From Physcia stellaris (lineage: Eukaryota; Ascomycota; Lecanoromycetes; Caliciales; Physciaceae): DNA of 64,000 bases. The stretch lies in NCBI GenBank assembly GCA_018902385.1, contig JABSSW010000035.1, forward strand, positions 434,001 through 498,000, given 5' to 3'. A model generated the notes under the pieces. That model saw only the letters and a program-made list of their open reading frames with translations, was not told the origin of the DNA and ran no database searches. The position numbers and the translations under genes were made by a program. Below, one piece after another: positions 10,795-22,786 of this stretch; the stretch's first letter is position 1, and the number at the start of each line of letters is the position of its first letter.

Positions 10795-11660
10795 ACGACT
10801 GGCTGCCTTCCTTGAAGTGGAGTCAGCAGCCAGCTGAGATATTATAAGACTATAAGCCTATTTCTCGCAATCCCGTCGAAATTACTCCTTGATATCAAAT
10901 CTCCCAATGCTCTCATTTGAGGTATTCTAGGTCAAGGATAATACTCCTCGCCCGAGCTACTGTCAGATATGTACCTAGGTAAGACCACGAAACGGACAAC
11001 CAAGGCATCATCCTAAGTTTCGTCTTCGTTTTTCTGCCTTCTCTAATTGTCACCAAATTTACTACATGCAGGCCCATCAATGTATTTTGCAATTTACTTG
11101 ACCATACCAATATCGGGTTTGCTACGTATCCAAGGGTCTTCCTTATTCATCCCTTACCCAACTTGCCTCTTTGCTGCTCGGCCAGCGTCAATACTTCTTG
11201 ATCGTGGTCTTCGAGATTGTCAATACGACGCATCCAATTACAAAGCCGACTAAACAGGCACACGAACATACTTGTCATATATATGCTCAACAAGCGATGG
11301 ATGATAACTCAGAAGCAGAACACAATGACATAACACTCTTCTAGCAATAGTAAAGGATAACGAAGGAATGGACCTGTGTTGATTTCATCATTTAACTTTC
11401 ACCCGGGTGTCGAGCAACTTGCGTTTATAGGGAAGCGTTGAAAGATCTGGTGAGCCGCAGAAGGAAGATCTTAAAGCTGACTTGCTGACCCTTCTTTCCC
11501 ATTAACTTTGCCTTATGCATTTTGATCGAGACCACTGGATCAGAACAGATCTTTAGACCTGGACGAAGCCCCCTAATACTACAGAAGCCGACGGAATATA
11601 TTTACCAGCTCCCTTCTAGTAAGAGTACATCTGCCTTTCCCTTCAACCCCTACTCTAAAT
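10795..11660. other. Convergent intergenic region, HIS4 / beta-MPP
   Basis: 866 bases between convergent genes. Only short, unconvincing open frames occur; I see no RNA gene or repeat. Confidence 0.5.
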
Positions 11661-13302
11661 CTATGCGTTTCGGCTCATGTCATTCCGAATGCGGTTGTAA
11701 TCGAGAAGGCCTTCAATTGAGCCAACGGCGCTGACCGCGACATCTTGATCCCACAGTTTTCTCCTTGCAAAGTCCATCACGTCCTTCTCGGTTATGCTAC
11801 CTACGACCCGCTCAACCTCCTCCGGGTTCATCCTTCGGCCTGTAGTGACTATTTGCCGCCCGATGTCTTCAGCCACAGCGGTTGTACCGTCTAGAGAGAG
11901 GAGGATAGATGCCTTAAGTTGGGCTTTTGCGCGCTCGGTTTCAGCGCCGGTGACGTTGTAGGAGAGACGAGACCATTCTCGAAGGGTGAAGTGGACAAGA
12001 TCGTCTATTTGGGTCTTATTCTCTGTCACGAGATAGATGCCCCAAAGACTGTAAAAATGTCAATAGGCATTCAGATCAGCTGATGCAGAGACTTACCCAG
12101 TGTCACTGTAGCTGGTAGAGAAACTCATGAAGCTATTAGCAAGCTTATTCTCATGAATAAAGGTGCTGAGCTTGCTGCCTAGGTAGGGCGAATTGCCCAT
12201 AGCTCGATCCCAGTTTCCAACGATCGCTTGTGTGACAAGAGCAGTAAAGTAGTCATCATCCTTCCAGCTGACGCCCTCAACCGCAATGGCGATATTGGCC
12301 GTCGGAATTGTATCATCTCTGATACGGACTTCCGAGCCAACGAAGTCAGGTTGCCGCTTTTGAAATTGGGCGATTGAGTGAGATGTAACATTCGGTGGAG
12401 CTGTAGGTAGATCGGAAAAGTATTTTTCGGCCAGTTCAACAAGTTGCTGATGGGGAACTCCTCCAGCTCCAACTAAAACCATTCGTTCAGCAGTATAATT
12501 CTGCTTGATATAATTGACGAGATCGTCACGCTTGATGCTGGCAATGTTCTCTTTAGGCCCCAGAATCGTTCGGCCAAGAGGCTGCCCTTGGAAGGCTGTA
12601 GCATGGAGGTGGTCAAAGACTACTTCCTCAAGTTGCTTGTCGACTTCTTCCTGCTCCCGCAAGATGACATCGCGCTCGCGTTCAATCGCCGACTCCTCTA
12701 GTTTTGAGTGTTGGAGGATATCTGAGAGGATATTGACGGTCGCAGGGACATCGGAGTTGAAGGATTTGGCGTAGTACACAGTGTTTTCACGCTATCTTCA
12801 TTAGTACATTGCTTCATTGGAAGCTGCAAGAGTAAGATATACAGATGTATAGGCATTAAGGTGGCCTCCCATGTTCTCAATTTCAAGCTCCAGCTGCATT
12901 TGCGTCCGGTCTTTGGTACCCTGTCGTTGTCATTGAGCTTGCATACTTTACTTCCAATTGATCCGTCATACTTTGAAGGCAAGATGTTCTAGGAAGTGTG
13001 CTGTGCCATTGGTCTGATCCGTCTCTGCCCTGCTCCCCGCGTCTATCCAGACGCCTACAGTTGAGGTTTGAGCCCATGGTGAGTGCTCGGTCGCAATCTG
13101 TAGGCCAGATCAGCGATTTCTAAATCAAAGAGCTAAAGCAGCAGATGCAGACCGTCAAGCCATTGGACAGAGTAGTGCTTTCGGTATTTATGGACTGGTG
13201 GATTGGAGTTGCAAAACCCCGTCGGACCGGCTGTATTGCCTTGAGTGCTGCGCGACTTCGAAGTGCTTGGTTCAGATTGAGAGCCAATCGCCGCGAGGCC
13301 AT
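11661..13302 (-). CDS. MAS1: Mitochondrial processing peptidase beta subunit
   Basis: Zinc metallopeptidase that removes presequences from imported proteins in the mitochondrial matrix; in some fungi it is also core protein 1 of complex III. Exons: 13302-13153, 13097-12972, 12920-12843, 12791-12097 and 12048-11661, giving 478 residues, the usual length; introns are 48-55 bases. The N-terminus ([17 protein letters not shown]) is an arginine-rich targeting sequence. The inverted zinc motif HFLEH is at residues 84-88, and [16 protein letters not shown] and [14 protein letters not shown] follow. The glycine-rich substrate loop characteristic of alpha-MPP is not what I see, which fits beta. Divergent from SDH4 across 241 bases. 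Confidence 0.95.
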
Positions 13303-13423
13303 TGCAGGATAATAATCAGGGGGTGACCAGAAGTGAAAGGCGCAGTCAAAGGAGCTCCAGTTTTCCCGATGGATACATGTATTGTACAAGCAGTTGAGCT
13401 TCGAAATCCCGATTCCGCTGCGA

Positions 13424-13428
13424 CCAAT
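13424..13428 (+). promoter_or_regulatory. CCAAT box in the beta-MPP / SDH4 divergent promoter
   Basis: CCAAT lies 120 bases upstream of the SDH4 start and 122 upstream of the beta-MPP start, almost exactly midway. The HAP complex binds CCAAT and drives respiratory genes in fungi (known). Its use here is inference. Confidence 0.35.
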
Positions 13429-13543
13429 CAGCTAGTGGCTTAGTCACCTTCAACTGAGCCGAGGCCTCTCCACCCCATGCATCATCAACAGAAGCTCCAG
13501 TCCTCTGATAATTTCTACTCCTCTGCGTTTCTAACAGCCCTCA

Positions 13544-14369
13544 ATGGCGTCTATTCTTCGGCCGGCGACTTTGCGGCACGCTTGCATGTACGCTCAAGTA
13601 CATACAGCTTTCAAAACCCAGGCTGCGAACCCCACCTCCATAAGCAAATACACCACTTTGAGCCCACATAGAGGATCAATCACATCACGTATTGCACGCA
13701 TTCGATCAGCAGCAAATCGCAATTCACTCCAAGCTGCTGCTTTTCAGACGAGTAGCAGGCGAGATATCCTACCCGCTGGACCTCGTATGTTGCCTAGAAG
13801 TAAAACGCTGAAATACCACTGACTCCTGGCTGCAGAGGTCATTGAGGGAACCGGTACAAACCATGGAATACTGTTGCTTATTACTTCAGCTAAACTGTTC
13901 CAGCGAACGATGCAGCGCCGGTACCTCACCCATCTCCGACTCATGGAAGCTACCATTGGACCTTTGAAAGGTTAGAACTAGAAGGTACTTTGATTGATCC
14001 TGTTCTAAATACTAATCATATGTAGACTAATGTCTGCGGCCCTTATTCCTCTGACCGTTGCGCCTTTTGCTGCCGGCACCCTTAATCCTATCACCGACGC
14101 TGTCTTAGCGGGCACGATCCTCCTTCATTCTTACATTGGATTTCAGTATGTCCAAGAAAAGACTGGTTAACAACGACCATTTTTGGCTAAAGACCACCAC
14201 TAGATCCGTCATCATTGACTATATTCCTGCGAAGAGGCTGCCGAAGACGCGGGCATTGTTTTGGTGGGGTCTTCGGGCGGTCACAGTCATGGTAGGGGTG
14301 GGTTTCTACGAATTCGAGACGAACGATGTAGGTTTGACCGAAGCGATCAAAAGGATTTGGACGGCGTAA
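13544..14369 (+). CDS. SDH4: Succinate dehydrogenase membrane anchor subunit (CybS)
   Basis: Anchors complex II in the inner mitochondrial membrane and shares binding of haem b and ubiquinone. Exons: 13544-13784, 13836-13853 (18 bases), 13904-13970, 14026-14145 and 14204-14369, giving 203 residues; all four introns are 50-58 bases and keep frame. A Ser/Arg-rich mitochondrial presequence is followed by PTHGSYHWTFERLMSAALIP, then three hydrophobic helices. HSYIGFQSVIIDY carries the expected haem-ligand His and quinone-site residues. The C-terminus YEFETNDVGLTEAIKRIW is typical of fungi. The micro-exon makes this gene easy to mis-annotate. Confidence 0.93.
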
Positions 14370-15112
14370 CGATAGCAGTAAGAGTTTAAATTTTATCCCT
14401 GTATATGAGCTATGTCAACGTATCTTTATTTTTCCCTTTTCTTCACGTATTGCTAGCATTGCACAGTCTTTCAAGAATCTTGTCCTGGATTCCAATGTCA
14501 CTCTGCAATGTGGTACACCTGCGAATTTCTCGAGCCCCTTTCTCTGAGCGGTGCTTCTTTCTTGCATACTCTTAGCCAAATGCTGGCACTGTATCTCATA
14601 ATTATTGATGATCACTGGTGTGCTATTCAAGAACGATCTACACTGCACCAGTTTTTTCCAAAAACAAAACTGTGGGGGTTTTGGCGAAGCCAAAGCACGA
14701 GCGTGCTAGGAAAAGCTATTCTGTGGCCTGGCACCAATAGGTACAAAGTTCCTGTTCACGTGGATAGCCCAATGGGCAGACGACTACCTGACATGAGACG
14801 GAATAATTAAGACAAAGCATTTTTTGTTGCACACAACTTAATGCTTACATAGACAGGTACACGCCACCTTACCACAGTTGAAAGCGTAATAGCTGGTCGA
14901 GGCCGGTAGTATAAAGATGCTTGAGTAGCATAATTACATGATGCTAGGTTACAAGACATTGAACCCCTAGCTGCGGCTTCCGTCACGTCGCATGTATCTT
15001 TAGTGATAGCTAGAGCGTAGGAGAATCAAAATTCGAGGGACAGCGACCAGAGCGTAGGAGAATCAAAATTCGAGGGACAGCGACTAGAGCGTAGGAGATT
15101 CAATATCAATGG
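14370..15112. other. Intergenic with a 37-base tandem repeat
   Basis: Convergent gap between SDH4 and the SDR gene. No coding region is convincing; the tandem repeat at 15011-15103 is listed separately. Confidence 0.5.
15011..15103. repeat. Minisatellite, 37-base unit, about 2.5 copies
   Basis: Unit starts TAGAGCGTAGGAGAATCAAA and ends GGGACAGCGAC: copies at 15011-15047, 15048-15084 and a partial third to about 15103. The first two differ at only one position. It ends just past the stop of the SDR gene, so it is probably in that gene's 3' UTR. Confidence 0.9.
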
Positions 15113-15968
15113 CTACATTTTACTAGGCATCCTCATCCCACCGTCCAGCCTGATCACAACCCCATTCAGCATCGAGTTCTCTACACCCTCTTTCACCACC
15201 CGTGCAAATTCCTCCGGCTTTCCAGGCCTTTTCGGAAACTCCATCACATTAGTCAAGCTGGCTCGGACCTTGTCGCTCATCAACGCCGTCATACCCGAGT
15301 CGAACAAACTCGGTGCAATGGTTACAACTCGAATTCCATACCTCGCCAGATCCCGTGTCATGGGCAACGTGAGCGACGCTAATGCTCCTTTCGAAGCGGA
15401 ATAGGCCACTTGTCCTGGCTGGCCGTCGAAAGCCGCTGATGAAGAGACCAATACAATAACACCCCTCTCTCCGTCCGGTGATTCTGGCTCAACCTGTGAA
15501 AGGTGTGGGACCACCTGCCGCACCAGATCAATTGATCCTCGGACATTAATGTTCATGACGAAATCGAAACCCGTTATATCCAAGGGCTCGCCGTGCCGGT
15601 CAATGATCTTAGCTGGACTGGAGACACCAGCCGCAGCAATCACGCCTCCAATCTCCTTTCCTGTTCGTTTAGCCCAACCCAGGGCGCCTTGAACGGCAGC
15701 GGCTATACTGTCTGTTTTTGAGACATCGGTTTCAAAGAAGATGGCACGGTCAGCGCCGAGTTCTCGAATGAGGTTTGGGCCAGCTTCGGTGTTCATGTCA
15801 AGGATGGAGACATTGCCGCCCGCAGCAACGAGGGTGCGAATAGTGGCTCGGCCAAGGCCAGACGCCCTGGAGATGGTGTTGTTAGATCGATTGTAAATCT
15901 CGGATCGGATGGGAGTAAAGAAGGACCTACCCACCAGATACTATGAATGTTCTCCCCTCGATCTTCAT
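15113..15968 (-). CDS. Short-chain dehydrogenase/reductase, HSD17B10-like
   Basis: NAD(P)-dependent oxidoreductase of the classical SDR family, nearest in pattern to type-2 3-hydroxyacyl-CoA dehydrogenases that act in fatty-acid or branched-chain amino-acid breakdown. Exons: 15968-15931 and 15866-15113, giving 263 residues; a 64-base intron sits inside the cofactor motif. Rossmann motif SGGASGLGRA near the N-terminus, acidic LDMN after beta-2 (suggests NAD), AAAG in place of NNAG, catalytic VSSSAAFDGQPGQVAYSASK with Tyr and Lys, and a C-terminal LDGGMRMPSK. The substrate is not determined by sequence. Confidence 0.88.
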
Positions 15969-16329
15969 AATCGATTAAGGAACAGCTACAAGAAATGGAG
16001 CAGGAGCAGGAGACTATTTGATGATCAGTTGAACCGAGGTTCGGATGTACCGGCGATTAGCGAGGGAGTGAGGAGGGGAGTTGAGTAGAGTTTTTAATGG
16101 CGCCATTGAAATTCACATCGCAGCCTCATTCAACCAGTGAATCCATGCAGTTATCGCATGTTGTTCTCATGGTGACTGATGTCTTAGCCTCTCCAAAAGT
16201 GCTGCGCGGCAACTCCGTAGAGAAACCGGATGTAAGGAACGAGATCGCAAAGGCGTAAAGGCCTCCTGGCGTTTCTTAAATCTGGGTATCATAGAATTTT
16301 TTGATTCGACGAGACACACTATTAGAGTG
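15969..16329. other. Intergenic, SDR promoter
   Basis: Between the SDR start and the end of UTP11, both on the minus strand. No gene or repeat seen. Confidence 0.5.
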
Positions 16330-17207
16330 TCACCACTTTCTCTCCCTCATCTTCCACTTTACCCCAGCATTGTTTGTACCACCAATGCTGTTGCTCATCT
16401 TAGCACGCTGAAGCTCTAATTCGCGATCGGCCGCAAGAAGATCCTTTTCTCGTGATTTCAATGCCTTCAACCTCGAAATCTGAGCTTCTTCAATCCTCTT
16501 TCGCTTCTTCCGGGCAATCCTGGCGGTCCTGAGAGCATTCGATTCGGTCTCCGCTATCCGTTGTGACTTAGACTGCTCCTTTGTGGAATTGGGCATTTGC
16601 TCTTCGCCTCTAGTGTTGTCTTCGCTCGACAACTCGTCGAGGGTCTCCGACAAGGTCCCTTGATCTGGTTGCTTTGATAGATGGTAGCTTTTCTGATCTT
16701 CTTTGTTATCCACGAAGAACAGTTTTCTTGTATCACCGTCTCTTGAGGCTCGTCCTCTGACTTCAACGCTCTTGCCCTCCCTCAATACAAATGACCTCTC
16801 CAGCTTCTCCCTTGCTCTCCTGGTCTGTTGTACCATGGTCTTCAGATACCCCGCATCTTGTGTTTTTAGCAGTTTGACGGCATCCTGACTCAGCACTTCA
16901 TTGCCACGGTCCGCTAACTTTTGGCCTCGATCATGTGTCTTGCTACTGTACATGCCGAAGTAGAATTCATCGGGATTACGCTCGGCAGCTTTCCGCCGCA
17001 ATATCGTTAATCGGGCTTTCTTCGCATTGTAATCGGCTGCTCGAAGCGAGTAATCCTAGAATTGCAGTCAGTCATGACGCCGGAAGAGCCCTTTTATTCA
17101 GCGAAGCTGACCTTATGCTTTTCTAACACGCCCCATTTTTCCCTTTCCTTAGGCTGCGCACGCTCTTTATGATTTCGTCGCTGAACGGCATTACGCATAG
17201 ATGACAT
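16330..17207 (-). CDS. UTP11: U3 snoRNA-associated protein 11
   Basis: Component of the small-subunit processome that matures 18S rRNA in the nucleolus. Exons: 17207-17112 and 17055-16330, giving 273 residues with a 56-base intron. The N-terminus MSSMRNAVQRRNHKERAQP and the following WGVLEKHKDYSLRAADYN are diagnostic, then RRKAAERNPDEFYFGMYSS. The rest is basic, charged helix, ending KWKMRERKW, as usual. Divergent from CMC1 across 315 bases. Confidence 0.95.
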
Positions 17208-17522
17208 GTTGAGAGGGTGGCCCAGCAAAGCCAAATAAGTAGCAGCTTTTGAACTCCGGTTGCAGATTAGGATACCTTGTGGTGGGTGTGTGGAGAGACT
17301 TGCTCTAAAAAATCGTGCCTCAAAATTCACAACCAATGGGAACGCTGACGCTTGCGCGCTTGCGCGCTTGAGCTTAATGCTAGCCCGCCTTGGTACTAAA
17401 TCGGAAACTGATACTGGGAGTGCTGTAAAGTAATTGAGTAACGTCATCATGGGAGTTCTGTTATACACACCGACCATGAATACAAAGCCACCCGCCTGGT
17501 GTCGCCCTTAGAGAACTTCTCC
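17208..17522. other. Divergent promoter, UTP11 / CMC1
   Basis: Shared 315-base intergenic stretch; includes a small GCGCTTGCGCGCTTG repeat near 17355. No gene. Confidence 0.5.
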
Positions 17523-18007
17523 ATGATGATGGCGAGCTCGGATACCAATCGTACTGCTCTACCTTCCCGAAACCCACTACCTCTGTCGTCCTCGCAGGAA
17601 GCTCAAGTCAACGAACTGTACTACAAACGAGTCCGGAACTCGTGTGCAAACGAAATTCGCGGTACATTTCCTAATTCCAAACTCAGCTATCTTATCTTTT
17701 GGTGCAGCACTATGCTGATGAAATGCCAGACTTTGCATCTTGTGCGCATAATCGGACTTTCTCCGCGACCTGGAAATGCCGTTCGCAACGTCTGGCAATG
17801 AATACATGCATGATATCGCATGCGGGACAAGACGAGCATGACGCTGCTAGGGAAGAGTGGTTCGCGACTAGAGAGGAGAGGAGACAGCAGAGGGAAGAAA
17901 AAGAAAAAAGGAAGAGAGAGCAAGAGAAGTTTCATAGGGAATGGTGGGGTCTTCCGCCGCTGGAGGACGATGACAAGAGGGTGGAGCCAACTAATGCGAA
18001 GAAATGA
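17523..18007 (+). CDS. CMC1: Twin CX9C protein, COX assembly factor Cmc1
   Basis: Copper-related assembly factor of cytochrome c oxidase in the mitochondrial intermembrane space (family knowledge). Exons: 17523-17661 and 17730-18007, giving 138 residues; the 68-base intron lies inside the first cysteine pair. Two CX9C motifs form the coiled helical hairpin: CANEIRDFASC and CRSQRLAMNTC. A charged helix rich in Arg/Glu follows (REERRQQREEKEKR). Three ATGs in a row open the gene, so the start may be 17523, 17526 or 17529. The closely related CMC2 is the alternative; the sequence order fits CMC1 better. Confidence 0.82.
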
Positions 18008-18343
18008 AGACGCAGTACCTGGTGGTTACTTTGAAAGTAAGCGCATTGAAGGTGGGCGAAAAAGCAACAACCTCGGAGCATGTGATGTTGGAGCGCAATT
18101 GATGCATACAAGCCTAGGAGTTCGGGACGGACGATGGGCTGGTGCTTGATCGCATCTTCCTTATTGGCGTATACCACTGAGGATCTTCATTTAGATACCC
18201 ATAACCTTGAGGTAATTCTTTTATATTTCCTTCTCCGACCCAACCATAGAGCTTAAGTGTCTTCGCCGTGAACGCCGGCCCCGTGCCTCGCTAAATGCCT
18301 CGATAAACCACGAAATTGGAAGTAGCCAAACGAGGCTATCACT
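18008..18343. other. Convergent intergenic region, CMC1 / TAF9
   Basis: 336 bases between convergent genes; nothing recognisable. Confidence 0.5.
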
Positions 18344-19081
18344 TCACGAGCCCTCCATATCCCTATCGGCCTCCCCTCCGTCTCCAAAGATATCTTCCAT
18401 TCTCTCATTCCCATCTTCCTCTTCATTAGCATCCTCCTCTTCTCCGCCATTAACATCCCTGTCCACTTCCATCGACCCCAAAAGCGTCCCGTCATCTTCC
18501 GCCTCCTCTTCATCCCATTCCTCCTTCAAACCCCACCCAGCGCCAGTAAGACAGTATTGCTCCGGAGGCATTCTGACCCCCCAGTCCCTCCCAACTGTAG
18601 GCAAGGCGACTCGGTTTCTTTCTGCGGCCTGATCGAGGTAGTATTCCTTCGGCATACTGGGACTAAATTGATAATGCGTGCGACTCGCGATACTCAGCCG
18701 TAAGCTCTGAAATGTGATGGCACTGAGGTCGTTGGAGGCCGCGTTTTTGGCTCCAGTAGCCGGCGGAGCAGTGCCGTAGCCTTCAGAGGTGAGGTGTAGA
18801 GCATCTTGTAGAGTAGATGAGGTGTATCGGTAAGCAAAGTCGAGAAGCTGTAGTGGAAGTCGTGGTTGGTAGGCGGTCACGCCGTTGCTTGCAAGGATCA
18901 TATGGATAAGTCGAGTATCACGAGGTCTCTTTGCGTCACTGTCGTCCGTGAAAGACATGGTCGGCAATGAAGGGTTGGAGGTTGTCGCTGTTGACTGAGT
19001 GTGAATCGGTTCGGTCTGGGAAGTATTGGGTTGAGTATTTTGGGATGGAGTCTCGTTTGATGGGGCGTCTATGTCCGCCAT
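18344..19081 (-). CDS. TAF9: TFIID/SAGA subunit TAF9
   Basis: Histone-fold subunit shared by TFIID and SAGA; pairs with TAF6 in the nucleus. Single exon of 245 residues. An N-terminal Ser/Thr/Gln-rich tail precedes the histone fold: PRDTRLIHMILASNGVTAYQ, then QLLDFAYRYTSSTLQDAL. A second conserved segment, LPTVGRDWGVRMPPEQYCLTG, contains the PLPxI-like turn of fungal TAF9. The C-terminal tail is very acidic (EEEDANEEEDGNE). Another SAGA gene, ADA3, is about 15 kb away. Confidence 0.95.
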   Translation of the reverse strand: MADIDAPSNETPSQNTQPNTSQTEPIHTQSTATTSNPSLPTMSFTDDSDAKRPRDTRLIHMILASNGVTAYQPRLPLQLLDFAYRYTSSTLQDALHLTSEGYGTAPPATGAKNAASNDLSAITFQSLRLSIASRTHYQFSPSMPKEYYLDQAAERNRVALPTVGRDWGVRMPPEQYCLTGAGWGLKEEWDEEEAEDDGTLLGSMEVDRDVNGGEEEDANEEEDGNERMEDIFGDGGEADRDMEGS

Positions 19082-19608
19082 GGCTGTGAGGTCAAATCCG
19101 CATGAGAAGAAGCGTCATCAGTATTGCGGACGTAGAGAATGGGTTTCAGAGCCGCTAGCCTGATTAGGCGGTTTGCGACAATGCCCGTGGAAACGACCAG
19201 CGTAGAAGGCAGATGAAAATGAGAACTTTTTGAAATTTCGCTGCCGGCGCGTACTTGAATCTTATAGGTGCATATCTTCACGACTGACTTGTCACTTTTG
19301 TATTTCCAAGGTAAAATCTCATGCGTGACGAAGCGTTGAATATGAAGATTCACATGACTTATCACCGTTGCCAATGCTGCACTTGCTGCACGAAAGATTG
19401 GCGAACGGGCGTCTTTCGATCACGTTAGCAACGCCTTGCTGTCCCTTCAACCCAATTTTGTAACGCCATGATGCAATGCAAAACCTGCTTGAAATGCAGC
19501 TTCGACCGGCCCCTCCTGCGCCAATGCTGCTCCAAAGAACCTTAACCTTAACAACCCATCCTCAATCCCGTCAAGCTTCTTGTTTATAGGAATGGTCTGG
19601 TGCTCCTC
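19082..19608. other. Intergenic, TAF9 promoter and lipin 3' side
   Basis: No coding region is convincing; nothing structured seen. Confidence 0.5.
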
Positions 19609-22204
19609 TCACTCTATTGTGAGATCACCGATACGCGCTCCATCTGCTTCCTTCAGACGAGGCGACTTGCCTCGTACTTTCCCTGAGCTTGTGTTTCCTG
19701 AGGTATAAGTGGCATCTTCTGTAGGGGTAATCGGATCCACGTCAATGATTGTGGACGGCGATATACCTGGCTCTTCGCTTGGCAGAGATTCTTCCAATAC
19801 AATGCCTCCATCTTCGATACTTTCTAATATTGAGTCCACGAGATCGCCTGTGGAGTCGATTGAGTCTCTTGAGATGTAGCTCTCTCCCAACTCGTCGCCT
19901 TCACCTTCATCGAGGCCTTCGCTTCCTTCATCTTCACTTTCGATGGGTCGCCAAGTCCTGACTCTACTCTGTTCGACTTCGTCATCGCTGTCGACGAACT
20001 CATCAACGTCAATTGGTGCATCTCGCCAATAATTGTAATCCGTAAACTCTTCTTCACCTCCTGTTACCAGCAAGCCTACGGGGGGGAAGAAATGATCAAC
20101 TACTTCTCTCATTGTGACGTAACTGCTCTTGTACTTAGTCAGTGTTAAAAGGTCTAGGGAAACCTCTGCGTTTGAATTGATCGTAAATATCCTTGTGGAG
20201 GGAATATTGACTGATCTGTAACTCAGAGCATCCGTGAAACGATTTCCGAACCCCGCGTAGAAGGGACTTCTCTTCTGGCCGAAAAGTGTCATGATGTCGC
20301 GCAGGCAAGCCATCTTGAAGACTTCTGGTTTGCGAAGATAAATTTCACGCCGTAAAGCTGCGATCGTTCTGTCAGGGCTCATAATGACTGGTCCATTCGG
20401 GAGTTTAAATCCTTCTTGGAATACTCCCTTCAGATACGCCCGAGTCGTATCTGCCTGACCAACGGAACGGCTAGTAAGGTATAGAATATTGTAGCCATTT
20501 GCAACAATGTCAGTGTATAGCTTTGCAACGCCGATATGAGTCCAGTCACGGCCGATCATGTTCAAGACGTGTCCTAGAGCGTCCGATCTTGAATCACTCT
20601 TGTCAGATACCAAGATAAAATTGGAGAAGGGAAAGCCTACTTTGTGATGGTGCCATCAATATCAGAGATTACAATTGGCACGTCATGTGTCCAATAGAAC
20701 ATGTGTGCTTGACATACAGCTCGATTGACGCTAAAGCTCATCGAATTCGCCCCAGGTTTGAGGTTCATGGCTTTGAGCTGGTCGCTTGTGAGTCGTAGAG
20801 TTTTGGCATAATTCCGGTTTGGATCCCCGCCAGAAGGAACTTCAGCTGGCGGTGTCTGGGGTGGTGGCACGAAACTTGTTTGTACCATATCTGATCGAGT
20901 CCGTTGATGGTTAGAGGATGCAGCAAGACCATTTGTATGCTGATCCTCGTCACTGTGATATCCCGGATCTAAGGCAGTGGCACTGACGACACGCCCCGGC
21001 GTAAAGTTTTTTTGTCCTATCTTACGCGCCGCAGCTTCCTTGGCTTCTTCGCTGCTGTAAATCCAGAGATTGCCGCGTTCGTCAGCACCGATTAGAGCAC
21101 CAATATCATAATTACCTTCAAGTTCTTCAGAGAGGATTTTCCTGGCAACAACTTCCGCTTGAAATGCTTCATCCTCGCTACTCTTGTACCCAGTCATATC
21201 GAGCATTAGGTCTCCACTGTCGTTGACACGACTTGGTATATTCGATCCTGTAAGCTTCTTGGAAAGCGATATAGCACGGTCGAAGGCTTCCCGCTTAGAA
21301 ATTGGAGGTGGCGGAGGGCTGCTAGACCGCTCTGTGGGTGAGTAAGTAGCTGGCAAAGGATGAATTGGCGAGCCCATGTCGTCATGAGTAGCAGTTGTTG
21401 TACTCGATGGCTCAACGTCCGGGATTGGAGCGTGGTTCGACAGGGACTTCAATTCTTCTGAAGCCGATCGTTGAAGGGGAATTATTGGACGAGGTATGTG
21501 CAAGTCCGAAGGACTGATAGCGGATGTCTGGTTGTCTGTTTCTGGAGACCCAGACAGCGGTGTAAGATGCCCAACTCCTTTTCGCTTTAGTTTATAGAAA
21601 CGTCAAGATACAGCCTCGTAGCGTACCGTAATCGCTCTGTGCCCTTCTTTCACTAGAAAGTGTTGGCCTTCCATGTGCGACTGCACTCGATTCGGAAATC
21701 TCTTGGCTACCTGAAGCAAGGTCAAGAAACTCAGGCTCTTGGAGCGTGGAAGTCGAAGAAAGGTCCTGTACGACTAAGCCAGGCGGACTTGTGGCTGGCG
21801 AAACGATGGGCGACGTTTGTAAACTGGCTGGTATCTCATCCGAGGTTTCGAATACAAAGAAGGCTTCTCCACCTTCGCCTAATTTCATAGCATAATTTTG
21901 CTTGATATCATTGACTTTGAACTCCACCTGCCCAAGGTGTTAGCGACAGAGTCTGACTCACTCGATGAATAAGTTAACCTTTTTTTCGTAGGGCCGGAGT
22001 AAAGAAAACTTGCCAAATCGGACGTGGAAAGGGGAGCAAGCAAGTGAACCTGGTGGTCTTTAGCCTTCTCACCCCAGTCGAGCAGCGAGCCGTACCGTCT
22101 TCTTGTTCGACTACTATAACATCGATCGCGCCGCTGAGAGTAGCTGGATTGATTGAGTTCCATGTCTTTGACACCGACCCACCCAGACTCCGCACATACT
22201 GCAT
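19609..22204 (-). CDS. PAH1: Phosphatidate phosphatase, lipin family
   Basis: Mg-dependent enzyme that turns phosphatidate into diacylglycerol at ER/nuclear membranes, balancing phospholipid and triacylglycerol synthesis. Exons: 22204-22096, 22049-21979, 21927-21627, 21577-20641 and 20587-19609, giving 798 residues; introns are 46-53 bases. N-LIP domain: MQYVRSLGGSVSKTWNSINP, PFHVRFGKFSLLRPYEKKVE. The haloacid-dehalogenase catalytic motif DIDGT is at residues 466-470, directly before the last intron, followed by TSRSVGQADTTRAYL and GFGNRFTDALSY. The tail is long and acidic and ends in a basic stretch. The start is the family's usual MQYVRS; an upstream in-frame ATG near 22327 is less likely. 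Confidence 0.95.
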
Positions 22205-22786
22205 ATCTAGCCTCTCAGCTGCCCTGTCCTCGGGCGGGGCCCCAATAAGAGTGTCTCCAGAAAACAGGATCTGTTGTAGTGATAATCTCTGGCGACAAGT
22301 GCTGATGTTGGATTGAGAGCAATACACGGTGCTCTAATCTTGGTCTAAAGCCTCAACAAGTGCCTGGAATTTGGATGGCTGGGTAGTTCTAGATATGATA
22401 CAAAGTACGAGGTACAGGAGCCGAAACGGGCAAGAATGGAGATGAGATATAAAGAAAGAGGGTGCTGAGGCAGCTGGTAAAGTTACGAATGAAAACGATA
22501 GGAGAAGCAAGGAAAAGAGAATGTAGTCAAGAAATGGTGAACAGCGAGCCGCAACGCATGGGACCTAATTATTATGAGTATTACCTCTAGAAGTCAGCCC
22601 ATGGCGCAAATGACCGTATGACGAGAGGTTTGGTGGGGGGTGACGCAGGCTTATCATGGGGGCGGCTTCGGGCCGCCCAACTCCACTCTCCAGTTAAGGC
22701 TAGATAAGCCTTTTTGAACCGTTCGCTGCACACCACCGGCAGCAAGCGTCCAGGACAACCACCAACGAGGTGTGGATTCGTAGATC
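22205..22786. other. Divergent promoter, PAH1 / FN3 protein
   Basis: 582-base shared upstream region with purine-rich stretches on the plus strand near 22430-22530. No gene. Confidence 0.5.
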
